Part shown: positions 20,893 to 30,241 of the stretch, piece by piece
How positions within the stretch are numbered: position 1 is the first letter of the stretch
How the letters are laid out: each line of letters begins with the position of its first letter
Assembly (NCBI GenBank): GCA_944325215.1
Contig: CALUZC010000025.1
Span: 1-32,138 of the forward strand
Direction: 5' to 3'
Length of the DNA stretch: 32,138 nucleotides
DNA from: an uncultured Mucispirillum sp.
GTDB lineage: Bacteria > Chrysiogenota > Deferribacteres > Deferribacterales > Mucispirillaceae
Translations under genes and position numbers: made by a program
The notes under the pieces: model-generated
Seen by the model: the letters and a program-made list of their open reading frames with translations, nothing else
What the model was told of the DNA's origin: nothing
Database searches by the model: none

Positions 20893-22406
20893 TGGTATTT
20901 GAGATATTATATCCTTTATTATTTTCGTGTATTCCAATATTTACGTTTCTATCAAGTAATATTAAAGAAGTAGATAAAAAAAATATATTCTATATTTTTA
21001 TCGTTAATGTAATTGTTATATTAAGTCTGTGGTTTATTCTAACATGGACAACAGACATACGTAGTAATATTATTTCAGGTATTATTTTTTATACTCTTAT
21101 ATGGTTTTATACTCCGTGGTATAAATTAAACAGGTTTAAATCAAGGTATGCATATCAATATATTATTAAGTATTTAATTTATGCTGTTCTTACATGTGCT
21201 ATTGTTTATATTAACTTTATGCCTTTAGTTGTAACAATAATTTCTTCACTAATTATTTTTTTGAATTTAATTTATATTCTTTCAAATAATTCTAAAATTG
21301 ATTCTAAATACATTAAAGAAGATACTGTAGATATTAATATATGTAATAGTGAAAAACCTGATATCTACCATATTATACTTGATGGCTACCTTGGCAAAGA
21401 AGCACTAAGCGATATTACAGATTGTGATAATAATGAGTTTTACAGCCAGCTAAAACAGCTTGGCTTTAATATATATAATAATATATATTCAAATTATAAT
21501 TATACAGCATATTCTATTCCTTCTATATTTAATATGGATTACTTTAATAACTATATGCAGGAAGAAGAATTAAATAGTGATATATATAAACAAGATAAAT
21601 TGCAGTATGGTTTTTTAAGAACAATTAAATCTAAATTAATTTTTTCATTAAAAAAAGCTGGATATAAGATTATGATACGTGGTGAAACAATTTTTTTGGA
21701 GGAAGTTCAAAACCAGTGTGAAACTGTGGTTGATGTTCAAAGTAGTCAAAGTTATGTGATTAATGCAAATGCAACTATTTCTACATTCTTAAAAACAACT
21801 ATTATAAGTAACATGTTTATGATTAGTAAAAAAGCAAATAAAGACCATGCATCTTATTTGTTAAATGCTTTTCATGAATTAGGAAATGGTCACAAACTGC
21901 CATCACCTACTTACTCTCTTTTTCATATTTTAGCACCACACCCACCATTTTGCTTTAATAGTGATGGCTCAATCAATGAAAAATACAGTAGCATGGTTGA
22001 ATATCCAGCTTATGATAAAGATGGTTTAGAAGCTTACAAAAACCACATGTTATATGTTAATAAATTATCTATAGAGGCTTTATCAAAATTAATAGAAAAC
22101 ATACAAGAAAAAAATCACAAGGCCATTATTTTAGTTCATGGCGACCATGGGCTAATGATGAATAATCCAGATAAACCAACTTATAATACGTTGCTTGCAG
22201 TATATAAATATAAATTTGATGATGATAAAGATATTTTTAAAAATAATATGACACTGGTTAATATGATGCCTTATCTATTAAATTATATTTTTAATACAAA
22301 TATTCCTATACTTAATAACAAGTTTTACTTTTGCGACTTAACTGATACAAATTACACCAATAATAATGTAACTAATATTATCAGTAAATTCATTAATAAG
22401 GACTAA
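20892..22406 (+). CDS. Membrane-anchored sulfatase/phosphoglycerol transferase-like protein (alkaline phosphatase superfamily)
   Basis: 504 residues. Five hydrophobic segments fill residues 1 to about 130, followed by an outward-facing alkaline-phosphatase-fold domain. It opens with PDIYHIILDGYLGKEAL (first metal Asp) and continues with a NYTAYSIPSIFNM segment holding the likely catalytic Thr (about 204), then HILAPHPPF and LVHGDHGL (about 415, metal-binding His/Asp). LtaS-, OpgB- and EptA-like enzymes share this layout and add phosphoglycerol or phosphoethanolamine groups to envelope glycans; which one this is cannot be decided. It is coupled to the small protein upstream and followed after 5 bp by the gene at 22412. 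Confidence 0.82.
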   Translation: MVFEILYPLLFSCIPIFTFLSSNIKEVDKKNIFYIFIVNVIVILSLWFILTWTTDIRSNIISGIIFYTLIWFYTPWYKLNRFKSRYAYQYIIKYLIYAVLTCAIVYINFMPLVVTIISSLIIFLNLIYILSNNSKIDSKYIKEDTVDINICNSEKPDIYHIILDGYLGKEALSDITDCDNNEFYSQLKQLGFNIYNNIYSNYNYTAYSIPSIFNMDYFNNYMQEEELNSDIYKQDKLQYGFLRTIKSKLIFSLKKAGYKIMIRGETIFLEEVQNQCETVVDVQSSQSYVINANATISTFLKTTIISNMFMISKKANKDHASYLLNAFHELGNGHKLPSPTYSLFHILAPHPPFCFNSDGSINEKYSSMVEYPAYDKDGLEAYKNHMLYVNKLSIEALSKLIENIQEKNHKAIILVHGDHGLMMNNPDKPTYNTLLAVYKYKFDDDKDIFKNNMTLVNMMPYLLNYIFNTNIPILNNKFYFCDLTDTNYTNNNVTNIISKFINKD

Positions 22407-22411
22407 ACTTT

Positions 22412-22792
22412 ATGAGTTTAAAAAATTTTTTAAATAAAAAAATAATTATTTTTGGCACAAGCTCTGATGGCATGTTTACTCTTGAGATTCTGAAAAAATA
22501 TAATATTACTCCAATTTGCTATATTGATAATAACAAACAAAAAATAGGAAGTTCCTATAATGATATAATCATACAACCAGTAGACTATTTAAAACAGTTA
22601 AAAGTTGATGAATATATTGTCCTAATTCCATCACTTTACTATGATGCAATGTATAATCAACTAATGGATATGAAAATACCAAAAAATAATATTGCAAATA
22701 TTGAGATTTATTACAAACCTTTAAGTTTATTTGACATACCATATAAAATTAAATTTTATTTCTTTATGCATAAATATTTTATAAAAAAATAG
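22412..22792 (+). CDS. Small Rossmann-like protein, probably sugar/nucleotide-binding
   Basis: 126 residues. The N-terminus KKIIIFGTSSDGMFTLEILKK is a beta-alpha nucleotide-binding start, followed by ICYIDNNKQKIGSS and a DEYIVLIPSLYYDAMYNQL segment. It matches the small N-terminal domain found in PglD-like acetyltransferases and in several capsule or glycan proteins that carry a CYIDN..K.G motif. No catalytic domain follows, so it is either stand-alone or truncated. It has an AAGGA ribosome site, sits 5 bp after the sulfatase-like gene, and ends 4 bp from the convergent methyltransferase. Confidence 0.6.
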   Translation: MSLKNFLNKKIIIFGTSSDGMFTLEILKKYNITPICYIDNNKQKIGSSYNDIIIQPVDYLKQLKVDEYIVLIPSLYYDAMYNQLMDMKIPKNNIANIEIYYKPLSLFDIPYKIKFYFFMHKYFIKK

Positions 22793-22796
22793 CTGA

Positions 22797-24200
22797 CTAT
22801 TTCAATTTCATTAGATAAATAGTTCTTTTAGTATTTTCTATGGCAACCTTTTCTAATATAGTAAAATGTCTTTCAAAAGATTTTTCAAAGTTTTCAATAG
22901 TATAATATGAATAATCTCCAATTTTTTCATCTAATATTTTCATTGTTTGAGAATCATCTTTTGGAACCCATTCAATTATTAAATATTTTGTAAAAGAAGC
23001 AAAAAACTCAGCAAATTTATTAAAAGGGACATTATTTGTAATAGTTATATGATGAATTAATGCAAGTGCTAATGTTATATCACTATCTGAAAGCCTAATA
23101 ATAAACGAATCACGTTCCTTATTTGCCCACCCTATACTTGGTGTAGGATTTGTTAAATCCGTAATAACTGGATAAATATTTTTATATTCATTAGTTTTTA
23201 ATATTAAATAATTTTCATCTACAGCGTGATAATCCATATCTGATGATATAATTATACTTTTACTATATTTACTACACAATAAACGTGAAAAATGTCCATT
23301 ATTGGCACCTAAGTCTATAATTTTATTACGGTTACCACATTTATCAACAAGTTCTAGTAATATTTTTTCTTTCTGCGTAAAAGACTCTTCATTATAATTT
23401 GTAAAACTGTAATATCCATTCCAGTTACTCCGACCTTTTTTCGTATTATATTCTATTCCATTAATTGTATTGAGCAAATTTTCTATTAAATTAATCAAAT
23501 TTGTTTTCTTTAAAGAAAAATTTTTATTATTATGATTAGAATTTTTTTCAGCACTTTTATGGATTTTTGCATTTAAATATAAATGCATAAATATACCTAA
23601 TTTAAATTTTGATTTCAAGGGTAATAATCTGGCAGCATAATCCAGTGGTATTCCATCAATATAATTTATTGAAGCTTGATATATTCTATAATCAGTGTAT
23701 GCTATTAATGCAAGAGGAGCTAAAAAATGCCTACAAAACTGACTATATGCCTGCCATACACTACCTTCATTATATTTTTCAAATGAAAGAGTATCTATAA
23801 ATATTGGTTTACCATTATAAAACTGAATATTAAATGCTGTGGCATCTTTCAATATCATATTGTATTTTAAAGCTTCAAGAAGCACTTTTAAAGTTAGTAA
23901 TGCAGCATCTTTCAATTGATGAAAACTCCATTCATAAGGGTATGAAATATATGGAAGTTGAGTGGGTTTAATAATCTTATAAATATCTCTATTATCTATA
24001 TTAAATTGGTCTATATCACAAATTTCCTCATGATATACCAATACTCCATCTATCACTAATTTATCATATAATCCAGATGAAATTAAAAAATCATAATTTT
24101 CTTTATACGCCTTATTGATACATCTGTATACAATATTGTCATGCTTAAATACGTATCCACCAGCATATATATCACGAAAAGATGAATTTAGAACTTGCAT
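22797..24200 (-). CDS. NoeA-like SAM-dependent methyltransferase
   Basis: 467 residues. The first 240 or so form a kinase-like or substrate-recognition region (LKDATAFNIQFYNGKPIFIDTLSFE resembles a degraded kinase catalytic loop plus the DFG area). A Rossmann methyltransferase follows: motif I KIIDLGANNGHFSRLL at about 293-308, then ISSDMD and LALALIHHITI. This architecture is that of the NoeA family of nodulation-associated methyltransferases, whose substrates are poorly known. AGGAGG is 11 bp before the ATG. It starts 23 bp after the SUFU-domain gene, so both depend on the promoter with the C8 tract. Confidence 0.72.
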   Translation of the reverse strand: MQVLNSSFRDIYAGGYVFKHDNIVYRCINKAYKENYDFLISSGLYDKLVIDGVLVYHEEICDIDQFNIDNRDIYKIIKPTQLPYISYPYEWSFHQLKDAALLTLKVLLEALKYNMILKDATAFNIQFYNGKPIFIDTLSFEKYNEGSVWQAYSQFCRHFLAPLALIAYTDYRIYQASINYIDGIPLDYAARLLPLKSKFKLGIFMHLYLNAKIHKSAEKNSNHNNKNFSLKKTNLINLIENLLNTINGIEYNTKKGRSNWNGYYSFTNYNEESFTQKEKILLELVDKCGNRNKIIDLGANNGHFSRLLCSKYSKSIIISSDMDYHAVDENYLILKTNEYKNIYPVITDLTNPTPSIGWANKERDSFIIRLSDSDITLALALIHHITITNNVPFNKFAEFFASFTKYLIIEWVPKDDSQTMKILDEKIGDYSYYTIENFEKSFERHFTILEKVAIENTKRTIYLMKLK

Positions 24201-24223
24201 AATCTACTATACCTCCTTTTTTA

Positions 24224-25411
24224 TTAATCTTCCTGCCACTCTTTATAATTTTCATCAATTATTTTTGCAATATCTTTATAATACTGTTCTGTCAGTTCCA
24301 TAAAACAGTATTCCATATCACACATATCATCTGTATCTATATTATTATTTTCAAAATAATCTAGTGCATAAGCAGCAATATCATCATAATACTGACCTAC
24401 TATACCTTCATCTGGGTTATTTAAGCAGTATGATTCTATAAAATCTATAATATCATCATTTAATATTTCATACCTTAATGTTCCAATAAGCTTATCTATA
24501 ATAAAATTTCTTAAATCAATACTTTCTGGCGATGTTTTCACCGTATTTATCTCATCACTATACTTTGATATAAACTCATCAGACATCATATCATGCTCTA
24601 TTAACCACCTTAAAAGTATAGCCATATGGTTAAATGCATTTAATTCTCCAGACTGCTGTACAATGTTTTCTTTATAAAGGGGCAGTAAATGAAGCATACC
24701 ATCATCAAAAATATTTTCATAATCATATAAATATCTATCTTGATATATAATAAAGTTGTGGAAAATAAGTTTATGAAAAATAAGATTTCTGTTAAGGTTT
24801 GCAGCACGTTCTATTTCATCAGATGTAATAGGCATAATCTGTAAAAAGCCTACTTTTTGCCCATCGGGAAGAGTACATATTTGCCCTTCTTCTGTTGTAT
24901 ATGCTGGAAACATTAATATACCGCCAGAATCATGAGTGCTTTCTGAAAACGGTGTTTCATCGTCCATAATATTGCCCATTACAAAATAACTTTCATTATT
25001 AACAGGTGCTTGAGCTAAATTTTTTAATATTTGTATAGGGTAATTCCACTGTGCATTAATATTACCTAAAAGTGGTGTAACTGAACCATCAATAATCAAC
25101 CCTGTAGTTGAACCAGATGATTGTTTAAAAGCACCATCTATATTCCAATTGGAACTTAGATAAATCAAAAGCTCTATTCTATCCAAATTACCGTCTTTAA
25201 AATCATCAGGTATATCCATTTGATATGCTCCCATACCTGAAGTTACAACAGTATAAAAATCTCTTTCTTTTGTTGGCTCTATAATATAAAGCTTTAAATC
25301 AAGGCTATCACACTCTTTAACCGTAACTGTTCTTGAAATATTACCATAATGCTTGATAATATGGTCTTGAATAGTTTGTGCCTCATAGGGAGTATAAGAA
25401 TAGGCTGCCAT
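24224..25411 (-). CDS. Suppressor-of-fused (SUFU) domain protein
   Basis: 395 residues. Residues about 50-205 carry the SUFU signatures: TVVTSGMGAYQMDIP, RIELLIYLSSNW, YPIQILKNLAQAPVNN, FSESTHDSGGILMFP and VGFLQIMPITSDEIE. The rest is an acidic helical extension (about 230-395). Bacterial SUFU proteins are reported among immunity proteins of polymorphic toxin systems, but many are of unknown role. No signal peptide, so cytosolic. The ribosome site is GAGGTG. I see no adjacent toxin gene; the partner is the methyltransferase downstream. Transcription is predicted to be phase variable. Confidence 0.75.
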   Translation of the reverse strand: MAAYSYTPYEAQTIQDHIIKHYGNISRTVTVKECDSLDLKLYIIEPTKERDFYTVVTSGMGAYQMDIPDDFKDGNLDRIELLIYLSSNWNIDGAFKQSSGSTTGLIIDGSVTPLLGNINAQWNYPIQILKNLAQAPVNNESYFVMGNIMDDETPFSESTHDSGGILMFPAYTTEEGQICTLPDGQKVGFLQIMPITSDEIERAANLNRNLIFHKLIFHNFIIYQDRYLYDYENIFDDGMLHLLPLYKENIVQQSGELNAFNHMAILLRWLIEHDMMSDEFISKYSDEINTVKTSPESIDLRNFIIDKLIGTLRYEILNDDIIDFIESYCLNNPDEGIVGQYYDDIAAYALDYFENNNIDTDDMCDMEYCFMELTEQYYKDIAKIIDENYKEWQED

Positions 25412-25445
25412 AAAATCACCTCATAATATTTATAAATTTACCACC

Positions 25446-25474
25446 AAATAATAACATTGGGGGGGGAATGTCAA
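25446..25474 (-). promoter_or_regulatory. Promoter with a homopolymer in the -35/-10 spacer
   Basis: On the minus strand a perfect TTGACA (25474-25469) is followed by a spacer containing eight C, then TATTAT after 15 bp (a 5/6 -10 match) or TTATTT after 17 bp. The SUFU gene start is about 37 nt downstream. Length changes in the C-run would alter spacing: at C8 the better -10 is 2 bp too close, at C10 it would be at the optimum 17. Confidence 0.7.
25459..25466. repeat. G8/C8 homopolymer in the SUFU promoter
   Basis: Eight G on the plus strand, eight C on the transcribed sense of the SUFU promoter, lying wholly between the -35 and -10 boxes. It is the second longest G/C run seen in the window after the G10 in the methyltransferase. 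Confidence 0.85.
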
Positions 25475-25522
25475 GAATAATAAAGTATTATAATATGAGC
25501 ACTTACTAATATATGAGAAGTT

Positions 25523-26650
25523 TTATTCTATCTCATCATTTTTTAAAGCTTCAAGCTTATTCATAGATGATTCAAGTTTATTATTTCTTGTAGTTTTTAG
25601 GCTGTCATATTCTGAAGAAACTTTGCCAATTAATTCCCCAAGCTTTGAAAAGCCATCAGAATATTTTATCCACTCTTTTCTAAAAAGCCCCATAGCCTCC
25701 ATTAATTCCTTAGCTTTTTTCTCCATTACAAAATTTTCAGCAGCCTGCCTAATAACTGCTAAAACTGATATGGTTGTGACAGGCGAACAAATCATAATAC
25801 CCTTTTTGGCTGCCTCATCTAAAAGCGATGGCTCTGTATCAAATATAAAAGAATATATAGCTTCATTAGGTATAAACATAATAGCACAGTTTACAGTGCC
25901 ATTTTCTGTATCTATATATTCCCGTGTAGCAATAGCTTTTATATGGTTTTTTACATCTTTTATAAATTCTTTTTTATAATATGGCTTTTCCTGCTCACCT
26001 GATTCAATATATCTTCTATAATTATCATAAGGAAATTTAACGTCCATATTTAAAATTGTGCCATTGGGAAGTAAAAATGTAAAATCTGGTCTGTTACCAC
26101 TTGTTTCACTTTTCTTTTGGCGAACATAATTTATGCCTTCCTTTAGCCCTGCATAATGAAGCACATCATCTGCCATACGTTCTGCCCACTGGCCTCTACC
26201 CTGTTTAGATGATAATGTTTGCCTTAAACCATTTGTAACATTATATAATTCGTTTGTACGCACCCTGCTGTCATCAATTATACTTTTTAATTCACCCATT
26301 TGCATATTACGGGAAGTTTCCATATTATTTATTAGCCCTGTTAATTTTAAAAGCTCATTATTAAGTGTTTCTATGCGTTTTTCTATTACTTCCTTTTGTC
26401 CACTAAGTTCTTTAGAAGATATTTCCCGCTCACTTTGAAGCCTGCCTGAAAGCATATCTGTTGTTTTACTTAATGTATCAAGAGAAATTTCTGCAAAGTT
26501 GCTTTTTAAAAGATTAGTAGCTTCGTCCATTACTGCATTAAATTTATCATCGCTTTTTTTTGCCATTATCCTGTATATTAATGCAACAATAACAGCTCCA
26601 AAAATAACTCCAGATATGAAAATAAGAATAATATATAAATGTTCTGCCAT
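25523..26650 (-). CDS. rmuC: RmuC-family DNA recombination protein
   Basis: 375 residues: an N-terminal membrane helix (about 5-27, YIILIFISGVIFGAVIVALIY), a coiled-coil segment (about 35-140), then the RmuC nuclease-like domain with GRGQWAERMADDVLHYAG, RPDFTFLLPNG, LNMDVKFP and NCAIMFIPNEAIYSF. RmuC limits inversions and rearrangements at short inverted repeats in E. coli. It starts 4 bp after the smc stop on the same strand, so the two form an operon. Confidence 0.92.
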   Translation of the reverse strand: MAEHLYIILIFISGVIFGAVIVALIYRIMAKKSDDKFNAVMDEATNLLKSNFAEISLDTLSKTTDMLSGRLQSEREISSKELSGQKEVIEKRIETLNNELLKLTGLINNMETSRNMQMGELKSIIDDSRVRTNELYNVTNGLRQTLSSKQGRGQWAERMADDVLHYAGLKEGINYVRQKKSETSGNRPDFTFLLPNGTILNMDVKFPYDNYRRYIESGEQEKPYYKKEFIKDVKNHIKAIATREYIDTENGTVNCAIMFIPNEAIYSFIFDTEPSLLDEAAKKGIMICSPVTTISVLAVIRQAAENFVMEKKAKELMEAMGLFRKEWIKYSDGFSKLGELIGKVSSEYDSLKTTRNNKLESSMNKLEALKNDEIE

Positions 26651-26654
26651 AGGA

Positions 26655-29600
26655 CTACCTGCCTGCTCGTGCTACCTGCTCCAGTGTTACCGATAATATA
26701 GTAGATACACCATATTCCTGCATAGCAACACCATAAATTGAATCTGCAATACTCATCGTATTATGGTTATGAGTAATAAGTATAAACTGAGTTTTATCTG
26801 ATAATGCTTTAACCATACCCACATACCTTTCCACATTGGCATCATCAAGTGGAGCATCTACTTCATCTAAAAAGCAAAATGGTGTTGGCTTTTGTAAAAA
26901 TAATGCAAATAATAATGTCATAGCAGTAAGAGCTTTTTCTCCACCTGATAAAAGCCCCATATGCTGCAATTTCTTACCCGGTGGCTGAATATATATCTCT
27001 ACACCACTTGTAAGCATATTATCAGGGTCCGTAAGTTTTAACTCCGCCTCACCATTACCAAATAATATATGGAAAACTTCCACAAACTTACCTTTTACAG
27101 AATTAAATGTTTCTTCAAACATTCTAACGGTAGCTTCATCTGTTTCATTAATAAATGAATTTATATCGTCAATAGAGCCTTCTAAATCACTTCTTTGTTC
27201 TGTTAAAAATTTATAACGTTCTTCTGCCTCTTTATAATCATTCATAGCATTTAAGTTAATAGGCCCAAGCTCATCAAGTTTGTTTTCTATTCTATTCATT
27301 TCCTCTTTAATACGTCTTGGTTCCTTATCTTTTTCTGCATGGCTTAAATAATCAGCAGATATATCTATGCCGTATTTATCCATATATGTTACGGCACTTG
27401 CTTCTAAAACAGATGTAACACCTGCTAAATCAAGCTCATATTTTCTAACTTCATCATCTAATTCTTTAATACTACTGTTTATATTTTCTGCATTTTTACG
27501 AAGTTCATCAATTCTATTGCGCATTTCCTCAAGTTTTACAGCAGCATTTTTTACTTCCTCTTCACAAGTTAATGTATCTTTTGCTATTTCATTTAATTTT
27601 TCTTTTAATGCTGCTAACTCATTATTCCAATTTAATGCATCTACCGTTAAAAGCTGTTCTAACCTTTGTTCTAATGTATTTAAATTTTTTGTAATACTTT
27701 CTTTACTATGTCGTTTGCTTTCTAAATCCTTCTTTAAAAACTGGGCTTTTTCGTCCTTTTGTGCAAACTGGATTTTTACTTCCATTTGTTCAGATTTTTT
27801 ATCATCAAGGTTATCTTTTATAGTTTCAAGTTTTTCTTCAAGAATACTGCGTTTATCTTCTAATTCTACCTGCTGACTGCTGATTATTTCTATATCTTCT
27901 TTTATTCTGCTTATTTTTTCTGCATTATCATTTATATTTTTACTGGCTAACTCTATTTCTTTATCTATTATATCTTTTCGTTTGATAATACGCTCTTCTT
28001 CCTGTAATATACTTTTAAATTCTGTTTCTTTTTTTAAGTAATTATCACGAGATGTATTATATAAGTTTTGCATTTCTTCTTGATGATGTTTACTTTTTTC
28101 AAGATTATTTTGGATATAGCCCATTATTTTTTCTATTTCAAATACTTCAAGCCCTGCTTTATCCTTACTTGTTTCTGCCTGTAATATATTATCTTTTAAC
28201 GATACTATTTGATAACCCTTATCTTCCTGACCTGCTTTTTTATAAATATTTTTACTTAAAAAAATATTCTCAAAAACTTCGTCTACTTGAGTATTTAAAA
28301 GATAATACCTTATTTTCTCTACATCAGACCTAAAAGCAAACCTAACAGACGATTTTAATGTGGATACTTTTTCAAATATCTCATCTTTATTCTCATCACT
28401 GAAAATAAAAACATCGCCAATATCTATTAAAAGCTTATGCTCCAAATCAGCAATAAAATCAATTAATAAACCCTGCATATAAGGTTTTAAAATGAGAGTT
28501 TCTTCATTAAATGATGAGGCAGCCTCAAGCTGTTCCTGAAAAAATATAATACTATTTTCTAAACTTTTTATTTCTGCCTGCAAGCTTATTAATTTATCCT
28601 GCTCTTTATTATACTGCTCAAGATATTCTGCAACTTTATCTTTAGCATTATTTAGATTTTCCTCATCTTGAACCATGCTAAACTGCAGCCCGTCAAGTTC
28701 CTGTTGAAATACATTTTTTCTCTCTTGTAAATCTTTGATAGATTTCTCTAAATTAGCCTGCTCATATTCCAACCGTTTCATATCCTGCAAAGCATGTTCA
28801 TGGGCAGATTCTATTCTTATAAGCTCGTTACGTTTATTTGTTATTATACCAGTTGATTCAATATATTGCTCATCAGTTTCATGAAATTCTTCTTCTACTG
28901 ATTCTTTTTGGTTAATCATCTCATCAATAGCATCATTTAATTCATCTAACTTTTCTTCTACAAATTCTAATGCATCTCTTGCAGTATCAAGTTCGTCAGT
29001 AAGAGATTCTATTTCATTTGATAATATTTCAAGCTTTTCTTTTTCCTGCTGTATATTTTGTGCTAAATCTGCCTTTATATCATCACTTGATAATATTTTT
29101 GTTTCTAAAGCCTTAATATCACCTTCTATATTAGCTTTTTCCGTAGCTTTAAATATACGCTTTTCCTGTAGTTTTTCATATTCTTCCTGACTTGCTTTAT
29201 ATTCGTTGTTAGATAAATTTTCCACACGGACAATATCAGCATACTCTGTAAGCATACTTTCTAATCTTTTCTTTTGCTCTATAAGTTTTGATTTTATTTT
29301 AGATGCATCTTCTGCTTTTAAATAGTAGGAAGTGCATAAGTATGATTGCTCCAGCCTTTTAAAATTAGTCTGCAGTTCTTCATATATAATAAGTTGTTCC
29401 ACTTGAGATGATAAAGACTGCATTTGGGTAACTATTTCTTCTATAATATCTGTAACACGGTCAAGATTATCCCTTGTTTGCTGCAGCCTTCTTTCTGCTT
29501 CCCTTTTTTTATCTTTAAATTTAGTAACACCTGCTGTTTCTTCTAAGAAAAACCGTAACTCTTCAGGGCTTGCATTAATTATTTTATCTACCTTGCCCTG

Positions 29601-30035
29601 CTCAATAATAGATATACTTCTTGCACCAAGCCCCGTATCCATAAATATGTCTTTAATATCTTTAAGACGGCATTTTCTATTATTAATATAATATTCACGT
29701 TCACCAGTTTTATAGAATTTACGGGTAATGGTAATTTCAGAAAACGTGCCATATTTTGCAGCAACTGCCTCATCAATATCGGATAAAGTAAGCCCAACTT
29801 CAGCAAAACCTGCAGGCTTACGTTTTTGAGAGCCGTTAAAGACAATATCTTCCATATCAGCCCCACGCAGTTCCTTTGCGTTCTGCTCTCCAAATACCCA
29901 CCTGACAGCGTCCATAATATTACTTTTACCACTGCCATTAGGGCCAACAATAGCCGTTATTCCATCTGGAAAATCTACCGTTGTCTTATCTACAAATGAT
30001 TTAAATCCGTGAAGGTATAATTTATTAAATTTCAT
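26655..30035 (-). CDS. smc: Chromosome segregation protein SMC
   Basis: 1126 residues. The head begins MKFNKLYLHGFKSF with Walker A GPNGSGKSNI (about 32-41) and ends with the ABC signature LLSGGEKAL and Walker B FCFLDEVDAPLD. Two long coiled coils flank a hinge around residues 490-610. The hinge is recognisable by position (LIDFIADL...IDIGDVFIF...) but lacks the usual glycine-rich and GRxTFLPL features and seems diverged. Length is a little below the usual 1170-1190. There is no Shine-Dalgarno upstream; with the predicted promoter the mRNA may be almost leaderless. rmuC follows. Confidence 0.95.
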   Translation of the reverse strand: MKFNKLYLHGFKSFVDKTTVDFPDGITAIVGPNGSGKSNIMDAVRWVFGEQNAKELRGADMEDIVFNGSQKRKPAGFAEVGLTLSDIDEAVAAKYGTFSEITITRKFYKTGEREYYINNRKCRLKDIKDIFMDTGLGARSISIIEQGKVDKIINASPEELRFFLEETAGVTKFKDKKREAERRLQQTRDNLDRVTDIIEEIVTQMQSLSSQVEQLIIYEELQTNFKRLEQSYLCTSYYLKAEDASKIKSKLIEQKKRLESMLTEYADIVRVENLSNNEYKASQEEYEKLQEKRIFKATEKANIEGDIKALETKILSSDDIKADLAQNIQQEKEKLEILSNEIESLTDELDTARDALEFVEEKLDELNDAIDEMINQKESVEEEFHETDEQYIESTGIITNKRNELIRIESAHEHALQDMKRLEYEQANLEKSIKDLQERKNVFQQELDGLQFSMVQDEENLNNAKDKVAEYLEQYNKEQDKLISLQAEIKSLENSIIFFQEQLEAASSFNEETLILKPYMQGLLIDFIADLEHKLLIDIGDVFIFSDENKDEIFEKVSTLKSSVRFAFRSDVEKIRYYLLNTQVDEVFENIFLSKNIYKKAGQEDKGYQIVSLKDNILQAETSKDKAGLEVFEIEKIMGYIQNNLEKSKHHQEEMQNLYNTSRDNYLKKETEFKSILQEEERIIKRKDIIDKEIELASKNINDNAEKISRIKEDIEIISSQQVELEDKRSILEEKLETIKDNLDDKKSEQMEVKIQFAQKDEKAQFLKKDLESKRHSKESITKNLNTLEQRLEQLLTVDALNWNNELAALKEKLNEIAKDTLTCEEEVKNAAVKLEEMRNRIDELRKNAENINSSIKELDDEVRKYELDLAGVTSVLEASAVTYMDKYGIDISADYLSHAEKDKEPRRIKEEMNRIENKLDELGPINLNAMNDYKEAEERYKFLTEQRSDLEGSIDDINSFINETDEATVRMFEETFNSVKGKFVEVFHILFGNGEAELKLTDPDNMLTSGVEIYIQPPGKKLQHMGLLSGGEKALTAMTLLFALFLQKPTPFCFLDEVDAPLDDANVERYVGMVKALSDKTQFILITHNHNTMSIADSIYGVAMQEYGVSTILSVTLEQVARAGR

Positions 30036-30043
30036 GACTTTAT

Positions 30044-30072
30044 ATAATGCTTGATTTTAATATATTTTTCAA
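30044..30072 (-). promoter_or_regulatory. Putative smc promoter
   Basis: On the minus strand TTGAAA (30072-30067) and CATTAT (30049-30044) are 17 bp apart. The predicted start is only a few bases before the ATG at 30035, consistent with the absence of a ribosome site. Confidence 0.45.
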
Positions 30073-30155
30073 CAGTTATTTTTATTTATTTTCGATTTAA
30101 ATTTTTATAAATACAATATACCTTTAAGTATAATAAGTTACATTATTACAATAAA

Positions 30156-30173
30156 TGTATTTTTAAAAATACA
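30156..30173. repeat. Perfect 18-bp palindrome between smc and the lipoprotein genes
   Basis: TGTATTTTTAAAAATACA is fully self-complementary. It lies just upstream of the -35 of the lipoprotein promoter and 80 bp upstream of the smc promoter. It could be an operator, but AT-rich palindromes can arise by chance. Confidence 0.4.
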
Positions 30174-30175
30174 AA

Positions 30176-30205
30176 TTGTACTATACTTTTTTATGAATAT
30201 AGTAT
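30176..30205 (+). promoter_or_regulatory. Putative promoter of the first lipoprotein gene
   Basis: TTGTAC and TAGTAT are 18 bp apart, about 37 nt before the ATG at 30242. The match is moderate. Confidence 0.4.
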
Positions 30206-30241
30206 ATATTGCAAATACATTATTTTAAGGAGAAAATAAAA

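Noticed and set aside
27367-27876. 169-codon plus-strand ORF opposite smc
   Set aside because: Ser/Phe/Leu-rich shadow of the Glu/Lys-rich SMC coiled coil.
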